Assembly (NCBI GenBank): GCA_963769435.1
Contig: CAVYLN010000001.1
Span: 248,001-312,000, forward strand
Direction of reading: 5' to 3'
From: JADKAV01 sp963769435
GTDB lineage: Bacteria; Actinomycetota; Actinomycetes; S36-B12; UBA10799
DNA length: 64,000 bases
The notes beneath the pieces are model-generated. The model worked only from the letters and a program-made list of their open reading frames with translations. It was not told the DNA's origin and did no database searches. This document shows, piece by piece, positions 36,402-45,821 of this stretch. The translations under genes and the position numbers were made by a program. Within the stretch, counting starts at the first letter, position 1; every line of letters starts with the position of its first letter.

Positions 36402-38165
36402 TCACTGGCCGGGGGTGGCCGGGCGGTTGTGCATCAGCAGCGACAGCAGGTCCTCGGGGGGGCCGACCACATAGGCGTCGTCACCGGCCTGCAGTGTGGT
36501 CTTGCTGCGGGGCAGGTGCTCGAGTCCCCCTTCCCTGGTCAGCGCGATGACGCGGGCCCGCATCGGCAGGTCCAGCATGGAACTGCCCGCCAGACCACCG
36601 TCGGCTCGCACCGTGAGACGTCCGGCGATGAACGGGTCCTGGTCCACCGTGAACGTCGCGATCACCTCGAGTCCGAGGGCCGCCGCCACGAACCACGGTG
36701 CCGCGACGGCCGAGACGCTGCGCACGTGATGGAAGGACAGCCGATGTTCGAGCATCTCGGCCAGCCGACGGTCGAAGACCCGCATGACCACCGGTACATC
36801 CCTTGATCGTTCCCCGAGACTGTCGCGCACAGCAAGGCCGGATTCGATGTTCCCGTACTCGTCGGAGGTGAGGATCGCGACCGCTTTGGCCGCCGGAAGA
36901 TTGGCCAGAAGCATCGTCTGCGCCTGTGTTGCGTCCTGCGCGATCACCGGCACACTGAGCGCTCGCGCACGGCCGATGTGGCGGTTGTTCGGGTCCCGCT
37001 CCACCACGACCACCTGCTGGCCCGTGGCCACCAGTCTCTCGACGACCGAGATTCCCAGCGAACCGAGCCCCACCACGATCACATGGTCGGTCATCCCCGT
37101 GACACGCTGAAGGCCGAACGTGGCCGCGATGCGGCGGCTCACCAGATACTCGGTGACCAGCGCGTACAGGATGGCCATCAGGCAGACAGTCGTGATCATC
37201 ACCACGATCGCGATGATCCGCAGATAGCCGGGCTGGTCGTCGAACGCGAAATCGCCGTACCCGACGGTGGCCAGTGTCTCAACGGAGAAGTAGACGGCAT
37301 CCAGCAGATCCATCCGGTCGTTGGCCGTGTCGACGTAGCCGAACATCAGCAGGACCGCGAAGACCGTCCCCAGCGCGACGAGCCCGCCAACGGTCCACTT
37401 GAGGGCACTGTTCGCGCCGTACGACAGGTTGCGGGCGATGGCCTGCAGCGGGCGCGGGCGCCCGCTTCGCACCCGTCCGGGCTCGCCCAGGGGCTGGGCG
37501 GGCACCCCGTCGAGGTTCATCAGTTCGGATTCCAGACCGACCAGGGCGACCCTGGCGCCTCTGTGCACCTCACTGGTCCGGCTGGGGCACACCGCACTCG
37601 ATCCGTCCTCGTCGAACACGACGATCGGGGCGAGGTCACCGAACAGGTTCTGCAGCGGCCCGGACGCCGTCACCGCCATCTCCCGCACCACGAAATCGTC
37701 ACCGGCGATGCTCATCCGGTGGATTCGTTCATCGAGGATGGATTCGATGAACGTCGGCGCGGCGAGGTCTGCCGGGTTCACCACCAGGCCCCCGGGAATC
37801 GCATTGCCGACGGCACGGCCGACCGCGGGGTTCGACTGGCTCACGATGACGCGGGTACCGGGGGCCAGATCCTGCACGAGCAGGGCTGCTTCGAGACACC
37901 GAAGATCGTCGTCCTCCGCACACACGACGCTCAGGGCGCCGGCGAGCCCGGCCGCCCACAGGCTTTCAGGGTTGCGCGGGCTGCCCTCGACTCGGGGCAC
38001 ACGAAGTGTCTGGACCACACGCAAGTGCTGGTCCTCGGCGGCGATGCCCACGATGACCACGCGGATCCCCGCCGACTGCAACAACTCGACCACCCGGACG
38101 CCGAGCCCCTGCAGCCCGCACACGATCACGTGGCCGACCCAGAGGCGGGGATCCGATGTGTTCAT
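36402..38165 (-). CDS. K+ channel with NAD-binding (TrkA-N/RCK) domains on both sides of the pore
   Basis: 587 residues. An N-terminal Rossmann domain (VIVCGLQGLG, residues 13-22) precedes about 150 residues of RCK-like sequence, a membrane pair (about 255-275 and 315-340) flanking the selectivity filter TVGYGD (300-305), then a second Rossmann domain (VIVVGLGSLG) and a C-terminal RCK/TrkA-C-like region (VRADGGLAGSSMLDLPMRARV). Most prokaryotic K+ channels have only the C-terminal RCK part; this order resembles Castor/Pollux-type channels. Predicted ligand-gated K+ conductance in the cytoplasmic membrane. ATG 38165 is chosen by onset of similarity. Divergent from the PilB-like gene. Confidence 0.82.
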   Translation of the reverse strand: MNTSDPRLWVGHVIVCGLQGLGVRVVELLQSAGIRVVIVGIAAEDQHLRVVQTLRVPRVEGSPRNPESLWAAGLAGALSVVCAEDDDLRCLEAALLVQDLAPGTRVIVSQSNPAVGRAVGNAIPGGLVVNPADLAAPTFIESILDERIHRMSIAGDDFVVREMAVTASGPLQNLFGDLAPIVVFDEDGSSAVCPSRTSEVHRGARVALVGLESELMNLDGVPAQPLGEPGRVRSGRPRPLQAIARNLSYGANSALKWTVGGLVALGTVFAVLLMFGYVDTANDRMDLLDAVYFSVETLATVGYGDFAFDDQPGYLRIIAIVVMITTVCLMAILYALVTEYLVSRRIAATFGLQRVTGMTDHVIVVGLGSLGISVVERLVATGQQVVVVERDPNNRHIGRARALSVPVIAQDATQAQTMLLANLPAAKAVAILTSDEYGNIESGLAVRDSLGERSRDVPVVMRVFDRRLAEMLEHRLSFHHVRSVSAVAAPWFVAAALGLEVIATFTVDQDPFIAGRLTVRADGGLAGSSMLDLPMRARVIALTREGGLEHLPRSKTTLQAGDDAYVVGPPEDLLSLLMHNRPATPGQ

Positions 38166-38297
38166 AGCGATTCGCAGGTTACCGATCGCCGGGCCCTGAT
38201 GGGCGCGCCGGGACGCGTGCGGCACCACCTCACTCGACGTGCACCGGCCCTGGCACTGCGCGTACCGTCAGGATCGACGAAGACGACGGGAGCGGGC

Positions 38298-39986
38298 ATG
38301 CGCCAGCGGGTGGGAGAGATCCTGGTCGGGTGGGGGGCCATCAGTGCCGAGGAGTTGCGGCACTGCCTCGTCGTCCAGTCCCAGGAGCCTCCACGTCGGC
38401 GCCGCCGGATCGGCAGGATCCTGCTCGACGAGGAGAGGGTCACCGAGATCACGCTGGCGGCCGCCCTCGCCGAGGCACACGGGCTCGCCGCGGTGGATCT
38501 TTCCTTGGAGGAGATCGACCCGGACGTCGCCCGCTCGATTCCGCAGATGGTGGCGATGAAGTCACTGGTCGTGCCCATCTCCCTCAAAGACAAGCGGCTG
38601 CGCGTGGCTGCCGCCGACCCGGTCGATGTCGTGGGTCTCGATGACGTCCGCATGCACCTGCAGCACAAGCACCCGGGCGTGGCGCTGGACGTCGTCGTCG
38701 CCCCCGAGTCCCAGATCCGCCGACGACTGGCGGCCACTTGGAGTGAGGCGACTGCCGTCGACGCGCTCGAGGGTTTCGACGAGCTGGACAACGTACAGCG
38801 CGTCGATGACGACAAGGCCGACGACGCCGGGGCGGTTTCCGCCGTCCACCAGATTCTGGTGAGCGCGATCCGGATGGGCGCCAGTGACATCCACATCGAA
38901 CCCCTGGCCGACGAGGTACGGGTGCGGATGCGCGTCGACGGCACCCTGCGCAAGGTCATGACGCTGCCCCGGTCCGGCCAGGCACCCCTGACCTCGCGTG
39001 TGAAGATCATGGCCAACCTGGACATCGCGAAGAAGCGGGTGCCGCAGGACGGGCGCGCACGCATCCGCCTCGACGGTGTCGGAAGGAACATCCGGGTATC
39101 CACCTTGCCCACCCTGCACGGTGAGACTGTGGTGATCCGATTGCTCGCCGATATCGGCGAACTCCCCGCGCTCACCGCGCTGGGCATCCCCCAGAACGAT
39201 CTGGCCACCGTGCACCGCGCACTGCGCAGTACCCAGGGGCTGGTGCTCATCACGGGACCGACCGGGTCGGGCAAGACCACCACCTTGTACTCGGCGATCC
39301 ATGAGGTGGTCACCGGCGAACGCAACCTGATCACCCTCGAGGAGCCCGTCGAGATCGAGTTGCCGGGTGTCAGCCAGGTCCAGATCGATGAGAAGGTCGG
39401 GATGACGTTCGCCGCAGGACTGCGCTCCGTCCTGCGTCAGGACCCGGACATCATCATGGTCGGGGAGATCCGCGACAAGGTCACCGCCGACCTCGCGATC
39501 CGGGCCGCGCTGACCGGCCACCTCGTCCTGGCCACCGTGCACACCGTGGACGCTCCCTCGGCGGTCATTCGACTGGTGGACATGGGTGTTCCGCGTTATC
39601 TCATCGCCTCTTCGCTGATCCTCGTGATCGCCCAGCGCCTGCTGCGCCGGCCGTGCACTTCATGTCTCGAGCCGGACATCCCGGACCAGGAGACGCAGCA
39701 ACGGCTGCACCTGACGCAGGCCCAGGCGGCAGCCATGGTGAAGGGCCGGGGTTGCGAACGATGTGAGGCACACGGCTACCGGGGCCGGGTCGGGGTCTTC
39801 GAGGTACTCCCGGTCACCAAGGCCGTCCGTGCGGCCCTGACCTCCGGCGGAGACGAGCAGGTGCTGGCCAAGGCCGCCACGCCAGAGGGCTGGAAACCGC
39901 TGCTCGCGGCAGGCGTGGAGGTCGCTGCCCGCAAGCAGACCACCACGGCGGAACTCCTCCGCGTGCTCCTGTCAGGAGCTCAGTGA
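38298..39986 (+). CDS. PilB/GspE-type secretion ATPase (orphan)
   Basis: 562 residues. An N-terminal T2SSE_N-like domain (about 1-150) precedes the hexameric ATPase core: ASDIHIEP, Walker A GPTGSGKTT (320-328), the Asp box LITLEEPVE, Walker B DPDIIMVGEIRD, and the His box VLATVHTVDAPSAVIRL. The zinc site is CTSC ... CERC. Such ATPases power type IV pilus assembly or type II secretion. No pilin, PilC, PilM-Q or prepilin peptidase gene is in the window, so its partners must be elsewhere. ATG 38298 follows GGGAG. Converges with the RCC1-like gene, 13 bp apart. Confidence 0.9.
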   Translation: MRQRVGEILVGWGAISAEELRHCLVVQSQEPPRRRRRIGRILLDEERVTEITLAAALAEAHGLAAVDLSLEEIDPDVARSIPQMVAMKSLVVPISLKDKRLRVAAADPVDVVGLDDVRMHLQHKHPGVALDVVVAPESQIRRRLAATWSEATAVDALEGFDELDNVQRVDDDKADDAGAVSAVHQILVSAIRMGASDIHIEPLADEVRVRMRVDGTLRKVMTLPRSGQAPLTSRVKIMANLDIAKKRVPQDGRARIRLDGVGRNIRVSTLPTLHGETVVIRLLADIGELPALTALGIPQNDLATVHRALRSTQGLVLITGPTGSGKTTTLYSAIHEVVTGERNLITLEEPVEIELPGVSQVQIDEKVGMTFAAGLRSVLRQDPDIIMVGEIRDKVTADLAIRAALTGHLVLATVHTVDAPSAVIRLVDMGVPRYLIASSLILVIAQRLLRRPCTSCLEPDIPDQETQQRLHLTQAQAAAMVKGRGCERCEAHGYRGRVGVFEVLPVTKAVRAALTSGGDEQVLAKAATPEGWKPLLAAGVEVAARKQTTTAELLRVLLSGAQ

Positions 39987-39999
39987 TCCAAGGGTCGCG

Positions 40000-41784
40000 T
40001 CAGAGACCCGGAACGGCGACCGGCAGCAGGGATCCCAACCGGTCACCAGTGCCGAGTTGTCCCTGGTCGTTCGAACCCCAGCACTGCACCCCTACCCCGG
40101 CCACCGCGCACGAGTGGTAGGCCCCCGCCGCGATCGAGCGGGCGGAGGTCATGGCGTTGCGCACCGGGGTGGCGCGGTCGATCTGCGTCCCATCACCGAG
40201 CCGGCCCGCGCTGTTGCGTCCCCAGCAGCGCATCGCCGATCCTGTCACCGCGCATGAGTGGTACGCGCCGACCACGACCTGCGAAGCCGACGGCAGGTTC
40301 ACCGTCGTCGGGGACGGGCGCTCCGACAGCGTCCCGTCGCCGAGTTGTCCGTACGAGTTGTCCCCCCAGCACTCGACGCTCTGGTCGGTCAGCAACGCAC
40401 ACGTGTGGAACACACCCGCGGTGATGGATCGGACAGACCCGATCTGGGGACGAACCGGCGTGGACGATTCGGCCGTGGTGCCGTTGCCCAGTTGACCGTG
40501 GTCGTTCCCGCCCCAGCAGCGCGCCGAACCACTGGCGAGGACGGCACAAGTGTGGGCATATCCCGCAGTGACCGCGACTGCGTTTCCGATGCCCGGGACG
40601 GGCAGCGGTTCGGCCCGGGCATCCGACGCCGGCACTCCGAGCTGGCCCGCGTCGTTGCGACCCCAGCACTGCACCGACCCGTCGGACAGCACCGCGCAGG
40701 TGTGGGCATGACCCGCGGCGACGTCGGTCACGTCCGGCAGATCGACGGCCACTGGGCGGGTCCGGTCCGCACCCGGCTGTCCGACCTGGCCGTAGGCATT
40801 GGCACCCCAGCACAGCAGCGCACCGCTGTCCTGGCGCGCACACGTGTGGTCACCACCTGCCACGACCTGAATCACGCCGGTGGCGCCCACCTCAGCAGGA
40901 TCCCGGGCATCCACGGTCGTGCCGTCACCGATCTGACCGTGTTCGTTGTCGCCCCAGCACTCGACGCCACCCACGGACGTGGTGGGGGCACTGGTGGCGG
41001 ACGCCTCATCGCGAACCAGCGCACAGGTGTGGGCCGTGCCCGCCGTGACGGCCTCCGCCTCGCCCAGCGTGCGTGCCGTCACCGTCACCGGCCTGCTCGC
41101 ATTGCCCGCGACATCCACCATGAACACGCTGTAGCTGTAGGTCGTGTGTGGCCTGAGCCCGGTGTCGACCACGGCGGAGGCGAACCGCTCGGTCTCCACG
41201 ACTCGGCCGTCGTCCAGGGACTGCGCGGGGGATGCACCCTGCTTGCGGCGCACAGCCACCCCCTGCAGATCGGGTGCGGATCCGTTCGCCCACCGCAGAC
41301 TCAGCGCAGAGGTCGAGCGTTGTGTGACTTCCAGGCCGCTGGCCGCGCTGGGTGGATAACTGTCGTTGCGGGGGTTCCAGGTGTATTGCAGCCGAAGTGT
41401 CTTGGACTTACGCTTGCCGACCTTCACGCGCACCGGCAGGTCCGGGACCGCCGCAGTCCCTCCGTCGGCCACTATCGGCGCGGCCCACACCCGGTACTTG
41501 CCTGGCCGGAGGTTGCGCAGCTTCCCGGCGCGCGGCAACTTCTTGCGGTACTTCTTGCCCGCCACGGTGATCTTCGCGGAACGGCCCTGCGGGATTCCCT
41601 GGGCCACCACCCGCAGGCTGCCCTTCTTCTTCTTCCGACTCTTGCTCTTCGTCGTCTTCTTCGGCTTCTTCTTGGCAACCACGACCATCCCCGAAGGCGC
41701 TGGCACAGACGCCTCGCTCGGGGCTCCCACGAGCAGCGAGAAACCCACGGCTGTCGCCGCGACCGCCACCGCCGATCTTTTCAT
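40000..41784 (-). CDS. Secreted RCC1-repeat protein with Cys-paired blades
   Basis: 594 residues. Signal peptide (MKRSAVAVAATAVGFSLLVG, cleavage near ASVPA), a Lys-rich segment (about 40-60), a beta-rich region, a fibronectin-III-like domain (about 150-240), then seven RCC1-type repeats, each with a HTCA or HSCA and a C-W-G about 15-20 residues later, then GQLG-like turns. Fourteen cysteines suggest disulfide-stabilised blades outside the cell. No membrane anchor or sortase motif is visible. ATG 41784 has GGGTGA upstream; a longer ATG at 41814 lies inside the likely promoter (TACTTT at 41818-41823). Probable adhesin or cell-surface binding protein; ligand unknown. Confidence 0.75.
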   Translation of the reverse strand: MKRSAVAVAATAVGFSLLVGAPSEASVPAPSGMVVVAKKKPKKTTKSKSRKKKKGSLRVVAQGIPQGRSAKITVAGKKYRKKLPRAGKLRNLRPGKYRVWAAPIVADGGTAAVPDLPVRVKVGKRKSKTLRLQYTWNPRNDSYPPSAASGLEVTQRSTSALSLRWANGSAPDLQGVAVRRKQGASPAQSLDDGRVVETERFASAVVDTGLRPHTTYSYSVFMVDVAGNASRPVTVTARTLGEAEAVTAGTAHTCALVRDEASATSAPTTSVGGVECWGDNEHGQIGDGTTVDARDPAEVGATGVIQVVAGGDHTCARQDSGALLCWGANAYGQVGQPGADRTRPVAVDLPDVTDVAAGHAHTCAVLSDGSVQCWGRNDAGQLGVPASDARAEPLPVPGIGNAVAVTAGYAHTCAVLASGSARCWGGNDHGQLGNGTTAESSTPVRPQIGSVRSITAGVFHTCALLTDQSVECWGDNSYGQLGDGTLSERPSPTTVNLPSASQVVVGAYHSCAVTGSAMRCWGRNSAGRLGDGTQIDRATPVRNAMTSARSIAAGAYHSCAVAGVGVQCWGSNDQGQLGTGDRLGSLLPVAVPGL

Positions 41785-41817
41785 CGTGTCACCCAAACGT
41801 CTTCCAGCGTTCATCCC

Positions 41818-41823
41818 AAAGTA
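41818..41823 (-). promoter_or_regulatory. -10 of the RCC1-protein gene
   Basis: TACTTT, 33 nt before ATG 41784. A short leader with GGGTGA would follow. It argues against ATG 41814. Confidence 0.35.
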
Positions 41824-41844
41824 GTCGCTCGACCGGCCACGGGC

Positions 41845-42036
41845 TCACTTGCCGGTCTTCGAATCGCCCTTCGGTTGATTCGTGCGGGTGGTGATGAAGT
41901 ACCCGATTCCCGCGCCCGCACCTGCCGCGACCGCTACTTGCGACAGCGTTTCACTATCGAGGAGCCTGCCCAGGACCGTCACGATGAGTGCACATCCGAC
42001 TGCCACGAGCACGGAGATGAGAATGGACCTACCCAT
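41845..42036 (-). CDS. Small membrane protein
   Basis: 63-residue protein starting MGRSILISVLVAVG with a first hydrophobic span (about 3-24) and a second (about 37-53, GAGAGIGYFITT), ending in a hydrophilic Lys/Gly tail. No family recognised. It follows copA on the same strand after 83 bp and precedes the RCC1 gene. The start is uncertain because no good Shine-Dalgarno is present; a longer ATG at 42123 overlaps the copA stop and gives an unlikely Arg-rich extension. Confidence 0.5.
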   Translation of the reverse strand: MGRSILISVLVAVGCALIVTVLGRLLDSETLSQVAVAAGAGAGIGYFITTRTNQPKGDSKTGK

Positions 42037-42119
42037 CGTTCGAGGGTAGTCCACGTGCCGGGTCGTGCCCGCACCCCCGACCCGGGGGGCGACGTGTCGC
42101 CGATCCGGCTGTAACTCTG

Positions 42120-44234
42120 TCACACCTGCGTGACGCTGCGGAAACCCCGCAGCCGCAGGCTGTTGAGCACCACGAATACCGACGAGAACGCCATGGCGGC
42201 ACCGGCCACCATGGGCGTGAGAAGACCTGCCATGGCCAGTGGGATCGCCGCGCTGTTGTACGCGAACGCCCAGAACAGGTTCTGCTTGATCGTGCGCAGG
42301 GTGCGTCGGCTCAACCGGATCGCGTCCACGATGCCCAAAGGATCGCTGCGCACCAGTGTGATGTCACTGGCGGCGATCGCCACGTCGGCTCCCGCCCCCA
42401 TGGAGATGCCCAGATCGGCCTGGGCGAGCGCCGCGGAATCGTTGATCCCGTCACCCACCATCGCCACGCGGGCACCCCGCTGCTGCAGATCCGCCACTGC
42501 TGCTTGCTTGTCCAGAGGTTTCACGTCGGCGATGACGTCCTCGATACCTACCTGTCTGGCGACCGGTGCCGCGGCCGCGGCGGAGTCACCGGTGAGCAGG
42601 ACCGTTCGCAGTCCCAGTTCGTGCAGGCGGCTGACGGCCGCTGCACTCGAAGGCCTGATCGTGTCACTGACCGTGATGCGACCCTGGACCTCCCCGTCCC
42701 AGGCCACGAGCACATTGGCACGCTCCCCATCGACCGGCAGTCCGAGTTCCGCCAGCCACGCAGGTGTGCCGGCCACCACACGCTGGCCATCGACCGTGCC
42801 GGAGACGCCGCGACCGGGGACCGCCCGAAAACCCTCCAGATGTCCGCGTTCGGGCAAGGCCGAGGCGATCGCCCTGCCTATCGGGTGTTCGCTTGCCGCC
42901 TCGAGAGTCCCGACCAGACGCTCGAACTCCGGCGCCTCGGACTGCACGGACACCGCGATGTCCCCCTGGGTGAGGGTCCCGGTCTTGTCCAGCACGACAG
43001 TGTCGATCGCGCGGGTCCGTTCGAGTATCTCGGGTCCGGAGATGAGCACGCCGAGTTGGGCGCCCTTGCCGGTACCCACAAGGATCGCGGTCGGGGTCGC
43101 GAGACCGAGTGCGCAGGGGCACGCGATGATGAGGACCGCGACCGCGGCCGTGAAGGCGTCCGACCACCCGGCACCCGCGACGAGCCAGCCGATCGCAGTC
43201 AGCATCGACAGCACCAGCACGACTGGCACGAACACCGACGAGACCCGGTCAGCGAGCCTCTGGACAGGGGCTTTGCCGGTCTGCGCACGCTCGACCGCCG
43301 CGGCGATCTGTGCCAACTCGGTGTCGCCGCCCACTCGCTGCGCCCTTGCGATCAACCGGCCGGTCTGGTTGACCGCCGCGCCGATGAGGCCGTCACCGGG
43401 ACCCACCTCGACCGGGACCGACTCCCCTGTGATCAACGAGTTGTCCACCGACGAATCACCCGAGACGACGACCGAGTCGGTGGCGACCCGCTCGCCGGGG
43501 CGTACGACGAACTCGTCGCCGACGATCAATTCCGAGATGGGGATCCGCACCTCGACGCCGTCACGGAGGACCGTGGCCTCCTTGGCGCCCATCTTGAGCA
43601 ACTCCGTGACGGCTTCGCCGGCACGCCGTTTGGCCCGGGCTTCGGCATAGCGACCCGCCAACAGGAAGGTGGTCACAGTGACCGCCACCTCGAAATAGAT
43701 GTGCCCGCCGGTGAACAAGGCGACGATCGACCAACTGTATGCGGCCAGAACGCCAAGGCTGACCAGCGTGTCCATGGTGGTCCCACCGTGCCGGGCAGCG
43801 TTGAAGGCAGCCCGATGGAACGGCCAGGCCGACCATAGGACCACCGGGGTCGCAAGAACCGCGATCAGCCACATGACAGCGTGGGATTCCGTCATCGCCA
43901 TCGAAAGGACGACCACCGGGACCGCGAGCACCGCCGCCACGATCAGGCGGCGCAGAAGGGTGGGGTCGCCGTGCTCGTGCTCTACCTCGGGTTTGTGTTC
44001 CACAGCCCCGTAGCCCGCCTTCTCGACCGCCGCGACACAGTCTGCGACGGTGACGTCGCCGGGCAGATCCACGCGGACCGAGTGCGTCGCGAAGTTGACA
44101 TTCGCGGATACTCCGGGCAGCGCGTTGAGCTTCTTCTCGATGCGGGCGGCACACGAGGCACACGTCATGCCCTCGAGGTCCAGATCCACCGGGCTGCTCA
44201 CGGCAGGTGTAACACGCTGCAGCACCGGGGACAT
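42120..44234 (-). CDS. copA: Copper-exporting P1B-type ATPase
   Basis: 704 residues, intact. One N-terminal heavy-metal domain with MTCASC, eight expected membrane spans, TGES actuator loop (LITGESVPVE), CPC metal site in IACPCALGLATP, phosphorylation site DKTGTLT, HP motif in ASEHPIGRAI, and GDGINDSAAL hinge. CPC plus the downstream Asn/Tyr and Met/Ser residues (AYNSAAIPLAMAG, MAFSSVFVVLNSLRL) indicate a Cu(I) pump. It would remove copper from the cytosol. No CsoR or copper chaperone gene adjoins it. Confidence 0.92.
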   Translation of the reverse strand: MSPVLQRVTPAVSSPVDLDLEGMTCASCAARIEKKLNALPGVSANVNFATHSVRVDLPGDVTVADCVAAVEKAGYGAVEHKPEVEHEHGDPTLLRRLIVAAVLAVPVVVLSMAMTESHAVMWLIAVLATPVVLWSAWPFHRAAFNAARHGGTTMDTLVSLGVLAAYSWSIVALFTGGHIYFEVAVTVTTFLLAGRYAEARAKRRAGEAVTELLKMGAKEATVLRDGVEVRIPISELIVGDEFVVRPGERVATDSVVVSGDSSVDNSLITGESVPVEVGPGDGLIGAAVNQTGRLIARAQRVGGDTELAQIAAAVERAQTGKAPVQRLADRVSSVFVPVVLVLSMLTAIGWLVAGAGWSDAFTAAVAVLIIACPCALGLATPTAILVGTGKGAQLGVLISGPEILERTRAIDTVVLDKTGTLTQGDIAVSVQSEAPEFERLVGTLEAASEHPIGRAIASALPERGHLEGFRAVPGRGVSGTVDGQRVVAGTPAWLAELGLPVDGERANVLVAWDGEVQGRITVSDTIRPSSAAAVSRLHELGLRTVLLTGDSAAAAAPVARQVGIEDVIADVKPLDKQAAVADLQQRGARVAMVGDGINDSAALAQADLGISMGAGADVAIAASDITLVRSDPLGIVDAIRLSRRTLRTIKQNLFWAFAYNSAAIPLAMAGLLTPMVAGAAMAFSSVFVVLNSLRLRGFRSVTQV

Positions 44235-44264
44235 TCCCGCAGCGACAGAACTCGCCTCGAAGTG

Positions 44265-45762
44265 TCAGGCGTTTCGGACGAAAAGGCCGAGCACCGCGGC
44301 CAGTGAGAGCACTGACCGGGGTTCGTAGGCCGCCCGCCACAGACCTCCGTGGTTGGCGGCGTCGGCGAACAGGTCCATGGGGTTGTGCAGATCCCGGCCG
44401 GGGTTTGATGCGGACTGCGGGTCGTGCAGATCACGCACCAGCAGCGCCGCCATCAGCGTATTGGCCGTCGACGGCGCGAACACCTCGATCCCGAACCGGC
44501 TGGCACCGGCGTAGGCCGCCGCCAGCGCCCGGTTCTTGACCACCGACCGGGTCCGGGTGGCCGGAGCGACGTTCAGGGACACGAGTTGTCCTGCGTTGCG
44601 AGCGGCGATCGCCCGCCACCTCTGGAGTCTTTTGGCCAGCGCATAGTTCGGACCCTGCTGCGGCACCAGGCAGTCGGCGATCCCCACCTCCGTGCCGGAG
44701 TCGTCGATGACGGTGTCGCGATAGGCGGGCTCGAACAGGTTGGCCAGTTGCAGCGGCGCCTGCATGAGGCGCCGCGTGCGCCGCTGGTCCCACTTGAGCC
44801 GGGCCATGGCCACCGCGTCCTCGGGGACCGCGAACACGTCGGTCGGCGTGGCCAGGTATGCCAGGGACACGTCCGGGTTGTCCCTGGACAACAGGACGCT
44901 CAGGGCATCTATCGCCATCGAGACCCGGACATGGATCCCCCCGTCGGCGTACGCGTAGTTACCCAACGTGAAGGGTCCATCGATCTCGCGCAGCCACGAC
45001 AGAGCCGCGTCCGTCTGCGCCAGCACATCAAGTCCCGCGAGTTCCGCGATGCGTGAATCCGGTGCGCTGTCCAAATACACCGAACCGCGCGGGACCGGGG
45101 CGGCCAGACGTCCTGCAGAAGCCTTTGGCGGTGGCCAGGATCCGCTCCCATGTCGCCGGGTTCGGTAGATCCAGCGCGTAGACGGTCGCCCCCCAGTCGA
45201 GCAACTGGCGCAACGGACCCATCTCCGCGCCCGCTCCCACTACCGCGACCTGGGTTCCGCTGAGGTCCAGCCACTCCGGGTTGGCCATGACGGCACGGAC
45301 GGCATCGGCGAAAGTCGGTTCGGCGATGCCTCGGGCCACCCAGTCGTCGAGTTGGCGATGCAGGTCACCGCCGGCCAGTCGTCGGCCCTGGTAGGGCACT
45401 GAGAACTCCGTGCGACGCTCGCCGCGCCCGATGACCTCGAACGTGTCCATCCCTTCGTGCGACGTGCTCGCCAGAGCCGGCAGCAAGGGTCGGTCGTCAC
45501 CATGCTCGGTCCAGACGAACCGTTCGTGCAACGACTCGAGCCCATCAGAAGCGACCCGGCCCGCGGCCTGCGGATTCGCCGCGGCCACCACCACGAGTTC
45601 CCTGATCGCGGGCAGATAGCCCGATCGCCAGTCCTTGATGGCCTCGACCCGGCGGGCTGCTGCCGGGTCGACACCGCGCAACGCATCCGCGATCACGGCG
45701 CGTCCAGTGGCGGTGGTGCTGCGAGTTCCAGTGCTGGCAGCCGGGAAGTCTACGGAGTGCAT
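44265..45762 (-). CDS. Uncharacterised Rossmann-like protein (one frame break)
   Basis: About 498 residues after removing one extra G near 45121-45124. A nucleotide-binding motif VAVVGAGAEMGPLRQLLDWGATVYALDLP lies near residue 170. N-terminal part: AIREL and LHERFVWTEHGDDRPLLP. C-terminal part: DSAPDSRIAELAGLDVL and YAYADGGIHVRVSMAIDAL. I do not recognise the family. The single GxGxxG-like loop suggests a dinucleotide-dependent enzyme or a bifunctional regulator. It lies downstream of glnE on the same strand, 59 bp apart, and TACATT (45771-45776) may drive it separately. Confidence 0.6.
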
Positions 45763-45770
45763 GGTGGATC

Positions 45771-45776
45771 AATGTA
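45771..45776 (-). promoter_or_regulatory. -10 of the Rossmann-like gene
   Basis: TACATT on the minus strand ends 8 nt before ATG 45762. Confidence 0.35.
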
Positions 45777-45821
45777 CTCTTCGGGACCGCCGTGGACCCG
45801 GCGATGCGCGCACCGCCGACG

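Noticed and set aside
40200..41050. CRISPR-like periodicity
   Set aside because: The regular spacing comes from protein-level RCC1 repeats. The DNA units are diverged and there are no identical direct repeats with unique spacers or cas genes.
40258..42114. Plus-strand frame opposite the RCC1-like gene
   Set aside because: Mirror of the repeat protein; Arg/Gly/His-rich with no recognisable domain.
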